Origin: an uncultured Granulosicoccaceae bacterium
GTDB taxonomy: Bacteria; Pseudomonadota; Gammaproteobacteria; Granulosicoccales; Granulosicoccaceae
DNA length: 64,000 nt
Reading direction: 5' to 3'
NCBI GenBank assembly: GCA_938041955.1
Contig: CALISD010000088.1
Coordinates: 1 to 64,000 of the forward strand
In this document: in pieces, positions 26,573-35,902 of the stretch
Numbering within the stretch: the first letter of the stretch is position 1
Layout of the letters: every line of letters starts with the position of its first letter
Notes under the pieces: model-generated
Seen by the model: only the letters and a program-made list of their open reading frames with translations
Databases searched by the model: none
What the model was told of the DNA's origin: nothing
Made by a program: the position numbers and the translations under genes

Positions 26573-28297
26573 GTGAACCTGTTTACACGGCTGACCTTCC
26601 TTGCGGTGTTTGCTGCCGTTACTGGCGCTCTCGCCTCCTTAGCCGCTATCGGTTTTATCTCTCTGGTTGGCTACCTCAACAACCTACTACTGATCTCTTC
26701 GCGTAGCCGTCTGATGTTCGGTGATGGCATACTTCTTAGCGTTGTCACAGTAGCTGTCCCTGCTCTCGGCGGGCTTTTTGTTGGACTACTGTGGACACAG
26801 GTAAAAGAGCAACGCCCGCTTGGTCCTGCGGATGCCATTCTCTCAGCACAGACCATGAGCGGTAAATTACCTGTTAAAAGCACTTTGCTTGCATCAATAG
26901 GTAGCGTAGTTTCACTTGGTTGCGGTGCTTCTGTCGGCCAATATGGTCCACTGGTGCTAATGGGCTCTGCGATTGGCTCGCTGCTTGGCAGCCATAAAAC
27001 AGGCGCGAAGAACATGGGCGTTGTTGGTATAGGCTGTGGCGCCGCCGCTGCTATTGCCACGGCGTTTAACGCACCCATTGCAGGGCTTGTCTTTGCACAT
27101 GAGGTGATACTGCGACACTACTCCATCAGAGCATTCGCACCCGTCACAGTAGCGGCAACAGTCGGCTATGTAATGGCGAACTTTGTGTTCCATCAACAGC
27201 CCTTGTTTCATATCAACCCTGTGGCATTGCAACACCCACTCGAATATCTTGGCTTTGTTGTCATTGGAGTCACCGGCGCACTAATAGCAATTGCATTTAT
27301 GAACGCCGTTCTATTTTCCGCAAAAACCGCAACAAAGCTTCCAATTCCAGCGTATTGCCGCCCCATGCTTGCCGGCGCTATTCTAGGCCTGGTAGCACTT
27401 TGGCAACCGGAAATCTTAGGCATTGGTAGTGAGCTATTGCGTTTTTCAACAATTGAGGGAGCATTCGTATCATATGAACTGACGATTTTAATCACACTGA
27501 AAATTCTACTGACAGCGCTCTGCATAGGCTTCGGATTTGCTGGCGGTGTATTCAGCCCGGCACTGTTGATCGGTGCGATGTTTGGCGCTTTTTTTGGCGG
27601 CGTACTGGATTTGTTTTTAGATGCCAGCCGCTCCGCAATAAGCCTGTACGCCGTATGTGGCATGGTGGCCGTCACCAGCCCAGTCATCGGCGCTCCTTTG
27701 ACCACTATATTAATAGTGTTTGAGCTGACCAGAAATTATGATCTGGCACTGGCCTGCATGGTCAGCGTTGTATTTGCAAACCTTGTGGGCTACCGATTGT
27801 TTGGCCGTTCCCTGTTTGATGTACAACTCGCAGCGCGTGGAACAGACTTAAGTATGGGACGCGACAAGGCAATACTCGATCACATCTCGCTAACACAATA
27901 TGTATCGCAAACGTACAGCCGGCTCAATGCTAAGGATACCGTGCAAGCCGTCATGAATGAACTCGTCGCAAGCGACCGCACCGAGGCGTATATCGTCGGA
28001 GAGAATGGCGAGTACATTGGCACTATTACCAGCATAGATATCATCAAGCTAACACACCTTGGTTCGCTACAGAATCTACCGGCCTCTGACGTCGCACGAC
28101 ACGAAGCACTGGTGATGGACACCAACACCTCCATCTGGCAGGCGATGCATCAGCTGGAAGGATTTTCCGGTGAAAGTATTCCAGTTATTGACCGTGCTAA
28201 CTATAAGCTAGCCGGCGTAGTCTACGAGGCAGCACTTGTTAAAGCCTACCTTGATGCAGAGCAGTCCGTCAGGGAGGAAGAACATGCGACGAGCTAG
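26573..28297 (+). CDS. ClC-family chloride channel/transporter with CBS domains, atypical gate
   Basis: A 574-residue ClC-fold membrane protein with a C-terminal CBS pair (about residues 440-560). The pore region reads GCGASVGQYGPLVLMG: position 124 is Tyr where E. coli ClcA has the gating Glu148 (GREGP). In FNAPIAGLVFAHEVIL, Glu177 aligns with ClcA Glu202, but the proton-pathway residue Glu203 is Val178. Loss of both glutamates suggests an uncoupled channel or a different anion transporter. The start is a GTG without a clear ribosome site. The next gene overlaps its end by 14 bases. Confidence 0.85.
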   Translation: MNLFTRLTFLAVFAAVTGALASLAAIGFISLVGYLNNLLLISSRSRLMFGDGILLSVVTVAVPALGGLFVGLLWTQVKEQRPLGPADAILSAQTMSGKLPVKSTLLASIGSVVSLGCGASVGQYGPLVLMGSAIGSLLGSHKTGAKNMGVVGIGCGAAAAIATAFNAPIAGLVFAHEVILRHYSIRAFAPVTVAATVGYVMANFVFHQQPLFHINPVALQHPLEYLGFVVIGVTGALIAIAFMNAVLFSAKTATKLPIPAYCRPMLAGAILGLVALWQPEILGIGSELLRFSTIEGAFVSYELTILITLKILLTALCIGFGFAGGVFSPALLIGAMFGAFFGGVLDLFLDASRSAISLYAVCGMVAVTSPVIGAPLTTILIVFELTRNYDLALACMVSVVFANLVGYRLFGRSLFDVQLAARGTDLSMGRDKAILDHISLTQYVSQTYSRLNAKDTVQAVMNELVASDRTEAYIVGENGEYIGTITSIDIIKLTHLGSLQNLPASDVARHEALVMDTNTSIWQAMHQLEGFSGESIPVIDRANYKLAGVVYEAALVKAYLDAEQSVREEEHATS

Positions 28298-29369
28298 TCA
28301 AACAACCTACGCACTGCTTGCATACCTTGTGTTGATACCACCAGCCGACGCAACAACGTTGACGATAGTGTCATGGGGTGGCGCATATGAGGCAAGTCAA
28401 AACGAAGCGTACTTCAAACCCTTTACCAGCAAAACAGGAACATCTATAAAAACACTGACATACAACGGCGGCATTGACCAACTACGCAAACAAGTTGAAT
28501 CAAATAATGTTGAATGGGATCTAATTGATCTTGTCGTTGCTGACAATATCGAAGCTTGCGAGTCTGGCCTGCTGCAGGCCATCGATCATACGTTATTACC
28601 CCCATCACCAGACGGCATTCCCGCATCAGAAGATTTTCTACCAGATACACTGACACCCTGCGGCGTCGGGCAAGTCGTCTCTGCTACTGTTTTGGCTTTT
28701 AACGATGCCGCGTTCCCGGGCACTAAACCATCGTCAATTCGAGATCTGTTTAACACTCAACAATTCCCGGGGAAACGCGGACTGCAAAAGAAACCGATTG
28801 CTGTTTTGGAATGGGCGTTGTTATCTTATGGTGTTCCCATCAAAGACATCTACGCCCTACTCAGTACAGAGAGAGGATTGCGATTGGCCTTTGCAAAACT
28901 GGATCAGATAAAACCGCACATTATCTGGTGGGAAAACGGTGATGAACCCGCTCAACTATTGGCTGACAAAAAAGTGGTCATGAGCTCTGGTTACAATGGC
29001 AGGTTCTTTAGCACAGCAATTAACCAGCAGCTACCGATCGAGATTATCTGGCAAGGCCAGTTATTAAACTACAGCACCTGGGGCATTCCGGTCGGAGCAC
29101 CCAACCCGCTTAAAGCAAAAGAATTCATACACTTTGCAACAGATACCCAACGGCTGGCGGACCAGGCAAGTCACATAGCCTACGGGCCCGTGCGACGCTC
29201 TTCTGCAAGGCAAGTGCGCAAGCACTTAGCCAGCGGTACCGATATACGACCGCACCTGCCAACTTATGAGCCGCACCTTAAATATGCCATCAAGAAAGAT
29301 CATCAATGGTATGCACGCACTCAGAGTCGGATAAACAATCGCTTCACTCAGTGGTTGGCCGAACCATAG
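28284..29369 (+). CDS. ABC-type polyamine-like solute-binding protein (PotD family)
   Basis: Periplasmic binding protein of the spermidine/putrescine group. I start it at the ATG at 28284, preceded by GGAGGAAG, giving 361 residues with a signal peptide (TTYALLAYLVLIPPADA) and a mature start TTLTIVSWGGAYEASQ. The open frame extends 16 codons upstream within the ClC gene. Later blocks such as SSGYNGRFFSTAI and YSTWGIPVGAPNP are typical. No permease or ATPase genes accompany it. It is therefore an orphan binding protein, which may serve a transporter elsewhere or a sensing role. Confidence 0.86.
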   Translation: MRRASQTTYALLAYLVLIPPADATTLTIVSWGGAYEASQNEAYFKPFTSKTGTSIKTLTYNGGIDQLRKQVESNNVEWDLIDLVVADNIEACESGLLQAIDHTLLPPSPDGIPASEDFLPDTLTPCGVGQVVSATVLAFNDAAFPGTKPSSIRDLFNTQQFPGKRGLQKKPIAVLEWALLSYGVPIKDIYALLSTERGLRLAFAKLDQIKPHIIWWENGDEPAQLLADKKVVMSSGYNGRFFSTAINQQLPIEIIWQGQLLNYSTWGIPVGAPNPLKAKEFIHFATDTQRLADQASHIAYGPVRRSSARQVRKHLASGTDIRPHLPTYEPHLKYAIKKDHQWYARTQSRINNRFTQWLAEP

Positions 29370-29468
29370 GAAAAGCTTCCAAAGCTAGACTTTATTACAG
29401 CGTAGCACCATCAGATCAATCGCTGCGCTAGCAACATTCAATGGATGCTAGCGACACGATAACATCAC

Positions 29469-29630
29469 TTATGGTTTTTTCGGCGTCTCATAAGGCACTT
29501 CTTTTTGGAACTCTTTCCAAATGGTTTCATACCCGACAAAGCCTTTCTCATTAGCCTGCATCTGACGGGTTTTGACATACTTGGTCTGACCATCCGGAAC
29601 TACGGGTCGTTCTTTTTTTGGCTCGCTCAT
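29469..29630 (-). CDS. Small conserved-looking cytoplasmic protein, unknown function
   Basis: A 53-codon gene. ATG at 29630 is preceded by AGAGGA about 7 bases away. The product begins MSEPKKERPVVPDGQTKY, continues through GFVGYETIWKEFQKEVPYE and ends PKKP. It is polar and charged with no membrane segment or signal peptide. The codon pattern and ribosome site look genuine. It lies downstream of the TPR gene at the end of the apr-side gene run and could be its last member. I do not recognise a family. Confidence 0.55.
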   Translation of the reverse strand: MSEPKKERPVVPDGQTKYVKTRQMQANEKGFVGYETIWKEFQKEVPYETPKKP

Positions 29631-29688
29631 GGAAATATCCTCTTTTGTCTATACAGCTTATTATAAATGAATTTTCAAACTTCGTTGC

Positions 29689-30810
29689 TCACACCTGCAA
29701 GGAAGCTACTAGTCCCTTAGCCTCTTGCATGCGTTCTTGCGATTTTGCGTGGTAGACCGGGTAGTCAGTGCCTTCGAACAGATGGCAAAGCTTATCAAAT
29801 TCGACGACTGATGCCTCTGCCATATCCAGAAAATCAGACTCACGAGCCAGCGCCACCATGGCCGATGCGCGGTTGGCCGAAACCATGGCGTGAACCAGTG
29901 GCAGCGCGTCACTACTGAGCTCTTTCAAGGCCTCGTCATACACCGGGATGGATGCCTCCAGGGAACTGATATCCTCTTCGTGTTCACCAAGGCCCTGCAT
30001 CGCCGCCGCCAGATTGTTCTGGGCAATGACCCATGCCATCGGACTTTTATCACGACGACGTTCACCCATCGCATTGCGGAATGCCACAACCGATTGCTCC
30101 AGCGTTCGGGCACCACGACGCTGAGTACCCAAAAGATAAAGCACGATACCGGAACTGCAGAGACCATCTGACCAGTCTTGCGGTAGCGAATCACGCGGCA
30201 GTAAATTCACCGATTGTTTAAATGTTTCCAACGCCTGCTTCAGGAGACTCTTGTCCTCTTCAAGCTGGCCGATTGTCTGCAGCACCAGTGCCAGGTTGTA
30301 GGTGGTCTGTGCCCACTCCACCGGCATGCTGTCCTGGGTTCGCAACTCCAGCGCCTGCTCGTAGGACATAGAGGCCTGTTCAAGAAAATGGATGCTGCCG
30401 CTGCGTTGACCTATAAAACCCATCACATCACCAATGTTGTGATGAATGGCTGATAGCCCAACTGGATCTTCTTCTCTGGTGGTCATCATCTGCATGCCTT
30501 GAAACAGCTCAATTGACTGTTGAAAAACATGCGCCCCCCCCAGTCGCAGCTCCCTTACGTCTGCTGCGTCCTGGAGATCGTGCTGTGAATTGGCCCACTC
30601 AATCAAATTCGGCTTGTTCAGCGATAGCTCAAATACTGTGTTATCAAATCGATCAACAGCCTGACCCAGCGCGCCGTATACGGGTGACTCTCGATCAAGC
30701 ACCGCCAACAGACCACGGCCATTATCCTGATACCTCCACAGAAAAGCGCCCCCAAGCCCCGGAGTTAACAGCGTTTCTGCGTACAGGTGTGGCAAATTTA
30801 TCTCCGCCAA
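29689..30810 (-). CDS. TPR-repeat protein
   Basis: A 373-residue soluble protein with several tetratricopeptide-type repeats between about residues 110 and 340, for example PVEWAQTTYNLALVLQTIG, then DWSDGLCSSGIVLYLLG, then AWVIAQNNLAAAMQGLG. The repeat period is about 45-50 residues, longer than the 34 of classical TPRs. It likely acts as a protein-binding scaffold. It follows the FKBP-type isomerase gene by 18 bases on the same strand, so it belongs to the apr-side transcription unit. The partner is unknown. Confidence 0.78.
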   Translation of the reverse strand: MAEINLPHLYAETLLTPGLGGAFLWRYQDNGRGLLAVLDRESPVYGALGQAVDRFDNTVFELSLNKPNLIEWANSQHDLQDAADVRELRLGGAHVFQQSIELFQGMQMMTTREEDPVGLSAIHHNIGDVMGFIGQRSGSIHFLEQASMSYEQALELRTQDSMPVEWAQTTYNLALVLQTIGQLEEDKSLLKQALETFKQSVNLLPRDSLPQDWSDGLCSSGIVLYLLGTQRRGARTLEQSVVAFRNAMGERRRDKSPMAWVIAQNNLAAAMQGLGEHEEDISSLEASIPVYDEALKELSSDALPLVHAMVSANRASAMVALARESDFLDMAEASVVEFDKLCHLFEGTDYPVYHAKSQERMQEAKGLVASLQV

Positions 30811-30828
30811 TTAAATCGAAAAATAAAA

Positions 30829-31374
30829 CTAGTGGGAAATCGGTTTCACTTTCTGATCCGCACCGACAATGTCGGCTATGTCCGGCTCAGTGCCTAGCGG
30901 CCCGCCATGGGCTAACTCTTCTTCAGTCGCATCACGCACAGTCAGTATCTGCAGCTTAAAAACCACTTCACGACCGCACAGCGGGTTGTTGCCATCAATC
31001 GTGACGGAAGTTTCATCAACACGTGTGACGAGAAACGATTTAGTGTTGCCCTGTTCGCTTTCCATCAGCACAGAGGTACCAACGACTCTATATTCTTCCG
31101 GTACGTTTTCTATCTTGTCGGTGAAAACCAATGATTCATCACGAGGACCAAATACTTTTCTGCAGTCGATCGGAACTTCAATAACATCCCCCGGTAGCTT
31201 GCCTTCTAATTCAGCAGTAACTTCAGGTGCAAGAATCTCGGTGAAGCCATGAACATAGCCAATCGGGAATTCAACCTCTGTCAGAACACTTTTGGTCTTC
31301 GTATCGATAACCTGATAAGTCAGCTCTACCAGTTTTCCGTCACCGATCGGATCTTCCATTTCTGTGTCATTCAT
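30829..31374 (-). CDS. SlyD-like FKBP-type peptidyl-prolyl isomerase
   Basis: A 181-residue cytoplasmic folding helper. Residues 13-75 hold the split FKBP domain (LVELTYQVIDTKTKSVL, FPIGYVHGFTEILAPEVTAELEGKLPGD). The insert-in-flap region follows, and the C-terminal block VRDATEEELAHGG is nearly identical to that of E. coli SlyD. The histidine/cysteine-rich metal tail of SlyD is absent, so nickel delivery is unlikely. It lies between an uncharacterised gene and the TPR gene, downstream of aprA, and could assist maturation of the locus's iron-sulfur or flavin enzymes (inference). Confidence 0.85.
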   Translation of the reverse strand: MNDTEMEDPIGDGKLVELTYQVIDTKTKSVLTEVEFPIGYVHGFTEILAPEVTAELEGKLPGDVIEVPIDCRKVFGPRDESLVFTDKIENVPEEYRVVGTSVLMESEQGNTKSFLVTRVDETSVTIDGNNPLCGREVVFKLQILTVRDATEEELAHGGPLGTEPDIADIVGADQKVKPISH

Positions 31375-31430
31375 TTGGGATGTCTCTTAATTCGCTACGT
31401 CACCCAGGCTAAAGGCTGGTCAAAGCAATA

Positions 31431-31793
31431 CTAAAATATTGAAGCACCGAAAACTTTGACCACACCTTCAGTGTCGTCTTTTTCGTAACCAAGAACCATT
31501 CGTCCCAGCCACTCACCTTCCGTTTTAGTACTGCGCATACGGTATAAAACAGTGACATGCTGATTGCGACGAATCAGACCAAGAAAATCGTAGTTGGTAT
31601 CAAGGTTCCGGGTCAGTTCACTTTTCGCAAACTGCTTTCCGATTTCAATTTCATTAAGACCAAACAAAAGCTCATAAGAAAAATTTCGAATAAACTTCCC
31701 GTACTCCCCTTCATTAGAGAAGCGAATCAGGTCGTCCCACATGGGGTGGGCGACAGCAAGGATTTCTTCGTCAGTCTTGTCGAGTATATTCAT
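31431..31793 (-). CDS. Uncharacterised protein downstream of aprA
   Basis: A 120-residue soluble protein with no family I can name. It begins MNILDKTDEEILAVAHPMWDDL, has a helical first half and a strand-rich second half (HVTVLYRMRST, WLGRMVLGYEKDD, VVKVFGASIF). That helix-then-sheet layout could suit an NTF2/SnoaL-like fold, but this is a guess. It lies 152 bases after aprA and 57 bases before the FKBP gene, in the same direction. Confidence 0.65.
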   Translation of the reverse strand: MNILDKTDEEILAVAHPMWDDLIRFSNEGEYGKFIRNFSYELLFGLNEIEIGKQFAKSELTRNLDTNYDFLGLIRRNQHVTVLYRMRSTKTEGEWLGRMVLGYEKDDTEGVVKVFGASIF

Positions 31794-31908
31794 AGGTTAC
31801 TCTGTACCGAGAAAAACGAAAGTTTCCCAGGTGCCGTTAAGATGAGGGTAAGTGCCAACGACGCAATCTTTTTGCCGTTCAAATGCGAGGAAATAAATAA
31901 CTTAAGGC

Positions 31909-31929
31909 GCTGCCGATTATCTCGGCAGC
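31909..31929 (-). terminator. Hairpin just after aprA
   Basis: GCTGCCGA, a 5-base loop and TCGGCAGC form a perfect 8-base stem 16 bases beyond the aprA stop. On the minus strand it is followed by a T-rich stretch (TTAAGTTATTTATTT). It may terminate or attenuate transcription, giving higher aprMBA than downstream expression. Confidence 0.5.
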
Positions 31930-31945
31930 TCAAATGCGCAACCTA

Positions 31946-33829
31946 TCAGGCTACAGCTTCTTTCTCTTTATCGACATCAACCAAGTGATAGCAAGGTGCT
32001 TTCTCCATAGTGTATTCACCAGTTTCCGGATCGCGTCGGGAAACGGTAAGTACATGCCAGTTTTCATCATCAAGCTTTAAGTGATCACCACGGTAGTAGT
32101 AACCGGGCCAGCGAGTTTCTTTTCGGAACAACGTGTGCTGAAGTACCGATTCAGATGTCAATTGACGATGCTTGATTTCCCATGCACGCAGAAGTTCGTG
32201 AATATTTTCTGCGGCAAGTTTCTCGAGATCTTCCTCAAGCATTTCCATTTTTTGCAGACCGATGTTCAACAACTTTTCATTGGTCATGTAGCTGACCGTC
32301 ACGCCACCTGCGTACTCGTCCATCAGCTTCTGCAATCGATCAAGCGCCTGACGCGGGTTGATGTAGTTCGGGTTAACAGAACCTGCAGTGATCTCGTTGC
32401 GATAAATCCGATAGGTTTCCATCGGCTTGAAGATCTCTGTTTTGCGACGTTCAATCTGGTCTTCTGAAACGACAATACCTTCTGCCTTGCCATCATCGAT
32501 ATAACGGCATGCGGCTTTCGCAGCCAAACGCCCTTCAGTAAAAGAACCGGAAGAGAAGGCGTGTGGCGTACCACCGACAGCATCACCAGCACCAAACAGA
32601 CCCTCTACTGTGGTCATACGGTTGTAGCCCCAATAATACTCAGGCGGTGAAAGATCTGACGGGCCGGAACACCAGGCGCCACAACCGGTGGCATGTGAAC
32701 CCATTACATAGGGCTCAGAAGTGGTGAGTTCCGGATTTTCGTATTTCGGATCGACGTCGGTAGCAGCCCAAAGCACTGCCTGACCTACTGTCATACCTAA
32801 AAAGTTGTGCCAACCGATTTCCTCAAGGTGAGGATCCTGGAAGGCCTCCATGGTCACCATGTGGATAGGACCACGACCTGCATTCACCTCTGAGATGAAT
32901 GCGTGGTTTCGCAGACAAGTCGGGATCGGTCGATGGGTCGCATGCGAGACTTCCGGGTCCAGATATTCTTTACCGACAATCTCTTGCAGTGATGGCCACC
33001 ACTTTGATTCATATTCTTCACCCATACCGTTTTGGGTATAAGTTTTCAGGTGCAAAAAGTACGCACCGACCGGACCGTAACCGTCCTTAAAACGTGCCAG
33101 CACGATACGGTTTTCCATCTGTGTCATCTTTGCACCAGCACCGATCAACAGACCGTAGGCTGAACCCGACGACCAGGGTGCATACCAGACGCGCCCTGCA
33201 CCTTCACCCACTGAGCGCGGCTTGAAGATATTAGATGCACCACCGGCAGCGACAATCACCGCTTTAGATTTAAAGACATGGTAGTTACCGGTACGCACAT
33301 TAAAGCCAACGGCACCTGCCACGCGGTTTTCTTTAGCATCATCCATTAACAGGTGGGTAACGCAAATACGGTTGAACACCTGATCAGCAGATTTCTTTGC
33401 GGCTTCCGCCACAATTGGCTTATATGACTCACCATGAATCATGATCTGCCAGCGACCTTCACGCAGATAGTTACCGGACTCGGGATCGCGCATCAAAGGC
33501 AGACCCCAGTCTTCAAACTGGTGTACGGTCGAATCAACGTGACGCGCCATATCAAAAAGCAAATCTTCACGCACCATACCCATGAGATCAATACGTGCAT
33601 AACGCACGTGATCTTCAGGGTTATTTTCACCGAAACGCGTACCCATGTAGCAGTTGATCGCGTACAAGCCCTGCGCTACTGCACCGGAACGGTCAATATT
33701 CGCTTTTTCGGCAATGATAATTTTTTTATCCTGCCCCCAGTACCTGGCCTCAAAAGCCGCACCGGTACCACCGAGGCCACCACCGCAAACCAGGATGTCG
33801 ATGTCGTCCTCTATGACTGTTTTGGTCAT
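31946..33829 (-). CDS. aprA: Adenylylsulfate (APS) reductase, alpha subunit
   Basis: The FAD-containing catalytic subunit, 627 residues, of normal AprA length. It interconverts sulfite plus AMP and APS in the cytoplasm. The FAD loop is DIDILVCGGGLGGTGAAFEARYW near residue 8. Typical AprA blocks follow, such as GESYKPIVAEAAKK, RVWYAPWSSGSAYGLLIGAGAKMTQMENR-type sequence and GAWCSGPSDLSPPEYYWGYNRMTTVEGLFGAGD. The start ATG shares one base with the aprB stop. No sat, dsrAB or qmo genes are seen nearby. With an oxygenase that releases sulfite close by, the oxidative direction is the likely one here (inference). Confidence 0.95.
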   Translation of the reverse strand: MTKTVIEDDIDILVCGGGLGGTGAAFEARYWGQDKKIIIAEKANIDRSGAVAQGLYAINCYMGTRFGENNPEDHVRYARIDLMGMVREDLLFDMARHVDSTVHQFEDWGLPLMRDPESGNYLREGRWQIMIHGESYKPIVAEAAKKSADQVFNRICVTHLLMDDAKENRVAGAVGFNVRTGNYHVFKSKAVIVAAGGASNIFKPRSVGEGAGRVWYAPWSSGSAYGLLIGAGAKMTQMENRIVLARFKDGYGPVGAYFLHLKTYTQNGMGEEYESKWWPSLQEIVGKEYLDPEVSHATHRPIPTCLRNHAFISEVNAGRGPIHMVTMEAFQDPHLEEIGWHNFLGMTVGQAVLWAATDVDPKYENPELTTSEPYVMGSHATGCGAWCSGPSDLSPPEYYWGYNRMTTVEGLFGAGDAVGGTPHAFSSGSFTEGRLAAKAACRYIDDGKAEGIVVSEDQIERRKTEIFKPMETYRIYRNEITAGSVNPNYINPRQALDRLQKLMDEYAGGVTVSYMTNEKLLNIGLQKMEMLEEDLEKLAAENIHELLRAWEIKHRQLTSESVLQHTLFRKETRWPGYYYRGDHLKLDDENWHVLTVSRRDPETGEYTMEKAPCYHLVDVDKEKEAVA

Positions 33830-34311
33830 TAGTAACTCACCCCTTGCTTCATGACGAGACCATTGGTCTTGAGCGTGTGAATATCCCCTTCATCAAAGCG
33901 AATATACTTTGGCTCGTTGAACAATAACTCACTGTCGCGTTGTTCCTGCGTAGGTGGCTCCACGTCACGTAGCTGCGGTGTACCCGAACCCCACGGCTTA
34001 GTGGTGATGGGTGCCAGCAGGTCAATATCTTTCTCACCGTTGCGGGACTTGATACGCCAGGCAATTGTGCCTTTTTCTTCATCGCGCTTGACACGAACTG
34101 AGTGCCCGAGCGGCGCGAAATCAGCGTAGCCGCGAACGTCAATGGCTTGATGAGGGCATGCTTTTACGCAGGAGTAGCACTCCCAGCACATGTTGGGTTC
34201 AATGTTGTACGCGCGGCGAGTGACTGTATCGATGTGCATGATATCTGATGGGCAAATATCGACGCAGTGACCACACCCGTCACAACGAGTCATATATACA
34301 AAAGTTGGCAT
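33829..34311 (-). CDS. aprB: Adenylylsulfate reductase, beta subunit
   Basis: A 160-residue electron-transfer subunit with two [4Fe-4S] cysteine sets: Cys10/13/16/20 (CDGCGHCVDIC) and Cys42/45/48/52 (CWECYSCVKAC). The C-terminal ~100 residues form the tail that wraps AprA in known structures (GSGTPQLRDVEPPTQEQRDS region). It sits between aprM (34 bases upstream) and aprA (1-base overlap), the order aprM-aprB-aprA. Confidence 0.95.
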   Translation of the reverse strand: MPTFVYMTRCDGCGHCVDICPSDIMHIDTVTRRAYNIEPNMCWECYSCVKACPHQAIDVRGYADFAPLGHSVRVKRDEEKGTIAWRIKSRNGEKDIDLLAPITTKPWGSGTPQLRDVEPPTQEQRDSELLFNEPKYIRFDEGDIHTLKTNGLVMKQGVSY

Positions 34312-34345
34312 TGCAAATTCTCCAGACTATGTTGAAGTCATTTAA

Positions 34346-35194
34346 TTAGAAGTGACGAGGGGCTTCGCGCTTGATGCCGAGACCCATGTTGGGAGGATTG
34401 GTACCCATGTACTCAGGGATATCCGGAAACCGTGCCTGCACTGCAGGATCTGAAAGATCGAAATCATCGGGCAAATTCTCTCTTGAACCATCTGCATGGG
34501 CAACCTTCTTCTGAAATGCCGCCGCTGGCTTGAAGAACATATGTGCGAACTTGGACCAGTAGACGCTACCGAACAAGACGGTAGAGCTCAGGATGAACAG
34601 TGCAAAGAAGAACATTGAAACTGCTCCGCCAACCAGTTGCGAAAACGACCACAACAGGCCAAACGTGGCCATGCTGAGCAGACCAAGAATGAACAGATCA
34701 CCACGACCGTTGAACTGGTTCCATTTAACTCCTGCCGATGCCACATCAACACGGATAGAAAACCAAAACCAGTAACCACCAATACAAAGCAGGATAGCGC
34801 CGAGGTGCCACAGCAGGTTAAGCAGTACCGGGGCATCCGTACCGCCTGTATAAGAAAAGATCAGGATCGCAGAGGTGACCACGAACAAAATAAACCCGTA
34901 CATGGTGCAAAGGTGCGAGAGTCGACGGCGGCTATTGCAGAATTCAGATGAAGTGAGTACCTCACCTGCCACTGTCTTCACTACCAGACCTGCCTTCTTG
35001 GCACTCCCGACTTTACGGCTAGCGCCTTCCTGAGCCTTTTTGGAATTCGCAAAAAAATATTTGGCGCTTTGCTTGTGAACCATATCAAGCACAGTTCCGC
35101 CGATGACCAGCAGTATCATCAGGACGACGTAGGCCTTCATCACGCCCGGCGATATGGACATCGCCAGCTCGGCAAATGGGTTGTTTATTAACAT
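34346..35194 (-). CDS. aprM: AprM-type membrane anchor for APS reductase
   Basis: A 282-residue integral membrane protein with about six hydrophobic segments, starting MLINNPFAELAMSISPGVMK after an AGGA site. The SRRRLSHLCTMYGFILFVVTSAILIF block near residue 89 resembles heme-binding, narG-gamma/HdrE-like membrane subunits. It is directly upstream of aprB. In sulfur-oxidising bacteria that lack qmoABC, AprM is the proposed route for AprBA electrons into the quinone pool (established proposal). The middle (residues 45-75) is lysine-rich and cytoplasmic. Confidence 0.85.
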   Translation of the reverse strand: MLINNPFAELAMSISPGVMKAYVVLMILLVIGGTVLDMVHKQSAKYFFANSKKAQEGASRKVGSAKKAGLVVKTVAGEVLTSSEFCNSRRRLSHLCTMYGFILFVVTSAILIFSYTGGTDAPVLLNLLWHLGAILLCIGGYWFWFSIRVDVASAGVKWNQFNGRGDLFILGLLSMATFGLLWSFSQLVGGAVSMFFFALFILSSTVLFGSVYWSKFAHMFFKPAAAFQKKVAHADGSRENLPDDFDLSDPAVQARFPDIPEYMGTNPPNMGLGIKREAPRHF

Positions 35195-35902
35195 AATGCA
35201 GAATCCTACAAAGTTGCTGATTGCGTTCGGTCGAGCCTCTGGATACCCGACATTAGAATCTGGACCAGAAGATCAGGGTTTCAGTCGGCTGTCGGTGATT
35301 TCATAGCGGCAGGTACGAACCTACCCGGGCTATATTGCTTCGAAAAGCAAAAGCGCCATAAATCATGCACTTGCGCGTTGCAAACCCGGTTGACATTCCA
35401 GATGGTAGACACAGATAAGTATAGCTTGATTCGGCTATTTAGCTCAGTACCAGAATACCAGCATGACAGTGGGCCAGTGAACTGATTGCTCGCCGCTATC
35501 GGACAAGCTTCATCGCTTTGCCAGTCAGACTGGATATTCGGACTGACACGGCATGCATCGGACTGAATCATATACTTTTTTGAGCCCTGTTAAAATTTCG
35601 ATTTGGTCTTCCACAGCGCCACCTGCGGCGGAAACAATCTGACATGGCACTGCAATACTTCCACTGTGAGATGTCTTACATAAAAACGAAATGCAAGCCG
35701 CAGCACAGATCCACTCACTCAAAATGCCTCGCCGGTGTCCTTTCCGGATGAATAACCAGCATAATGCAGCAAACATGATTTGTATAACTCGCTGTACCAA
35801 TCTCATCATCCGCAGGATCTATCGCCCTATCGCAGAGGCAGGGCACTACCGTGAAGCAATGGAGCGATCTGGCAGCGTGTGACGAATCGACAAGCGCTTG
35901 CT
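35195..35902. other. 708-base gap without a supported gene
   Basis: Between aprM and the OsmC-like gene I see no gene I would defend. Two overlapping minus-strand frames (35281-35571 and 35525-35809) are open, but they are rich in Cys/Trp/Ser, lack ribosome sites and look like chance or decayed sequence. The apr promoter should lie near 35200-35300. Confidence 0.4.

Noticed and set aside
35281-35809. Two overlapping minus-strand frames between aprM and the OsmC-like gene
   Set aside because: No ribosome site, odd composition, mutual overlap and no recognisable motif.
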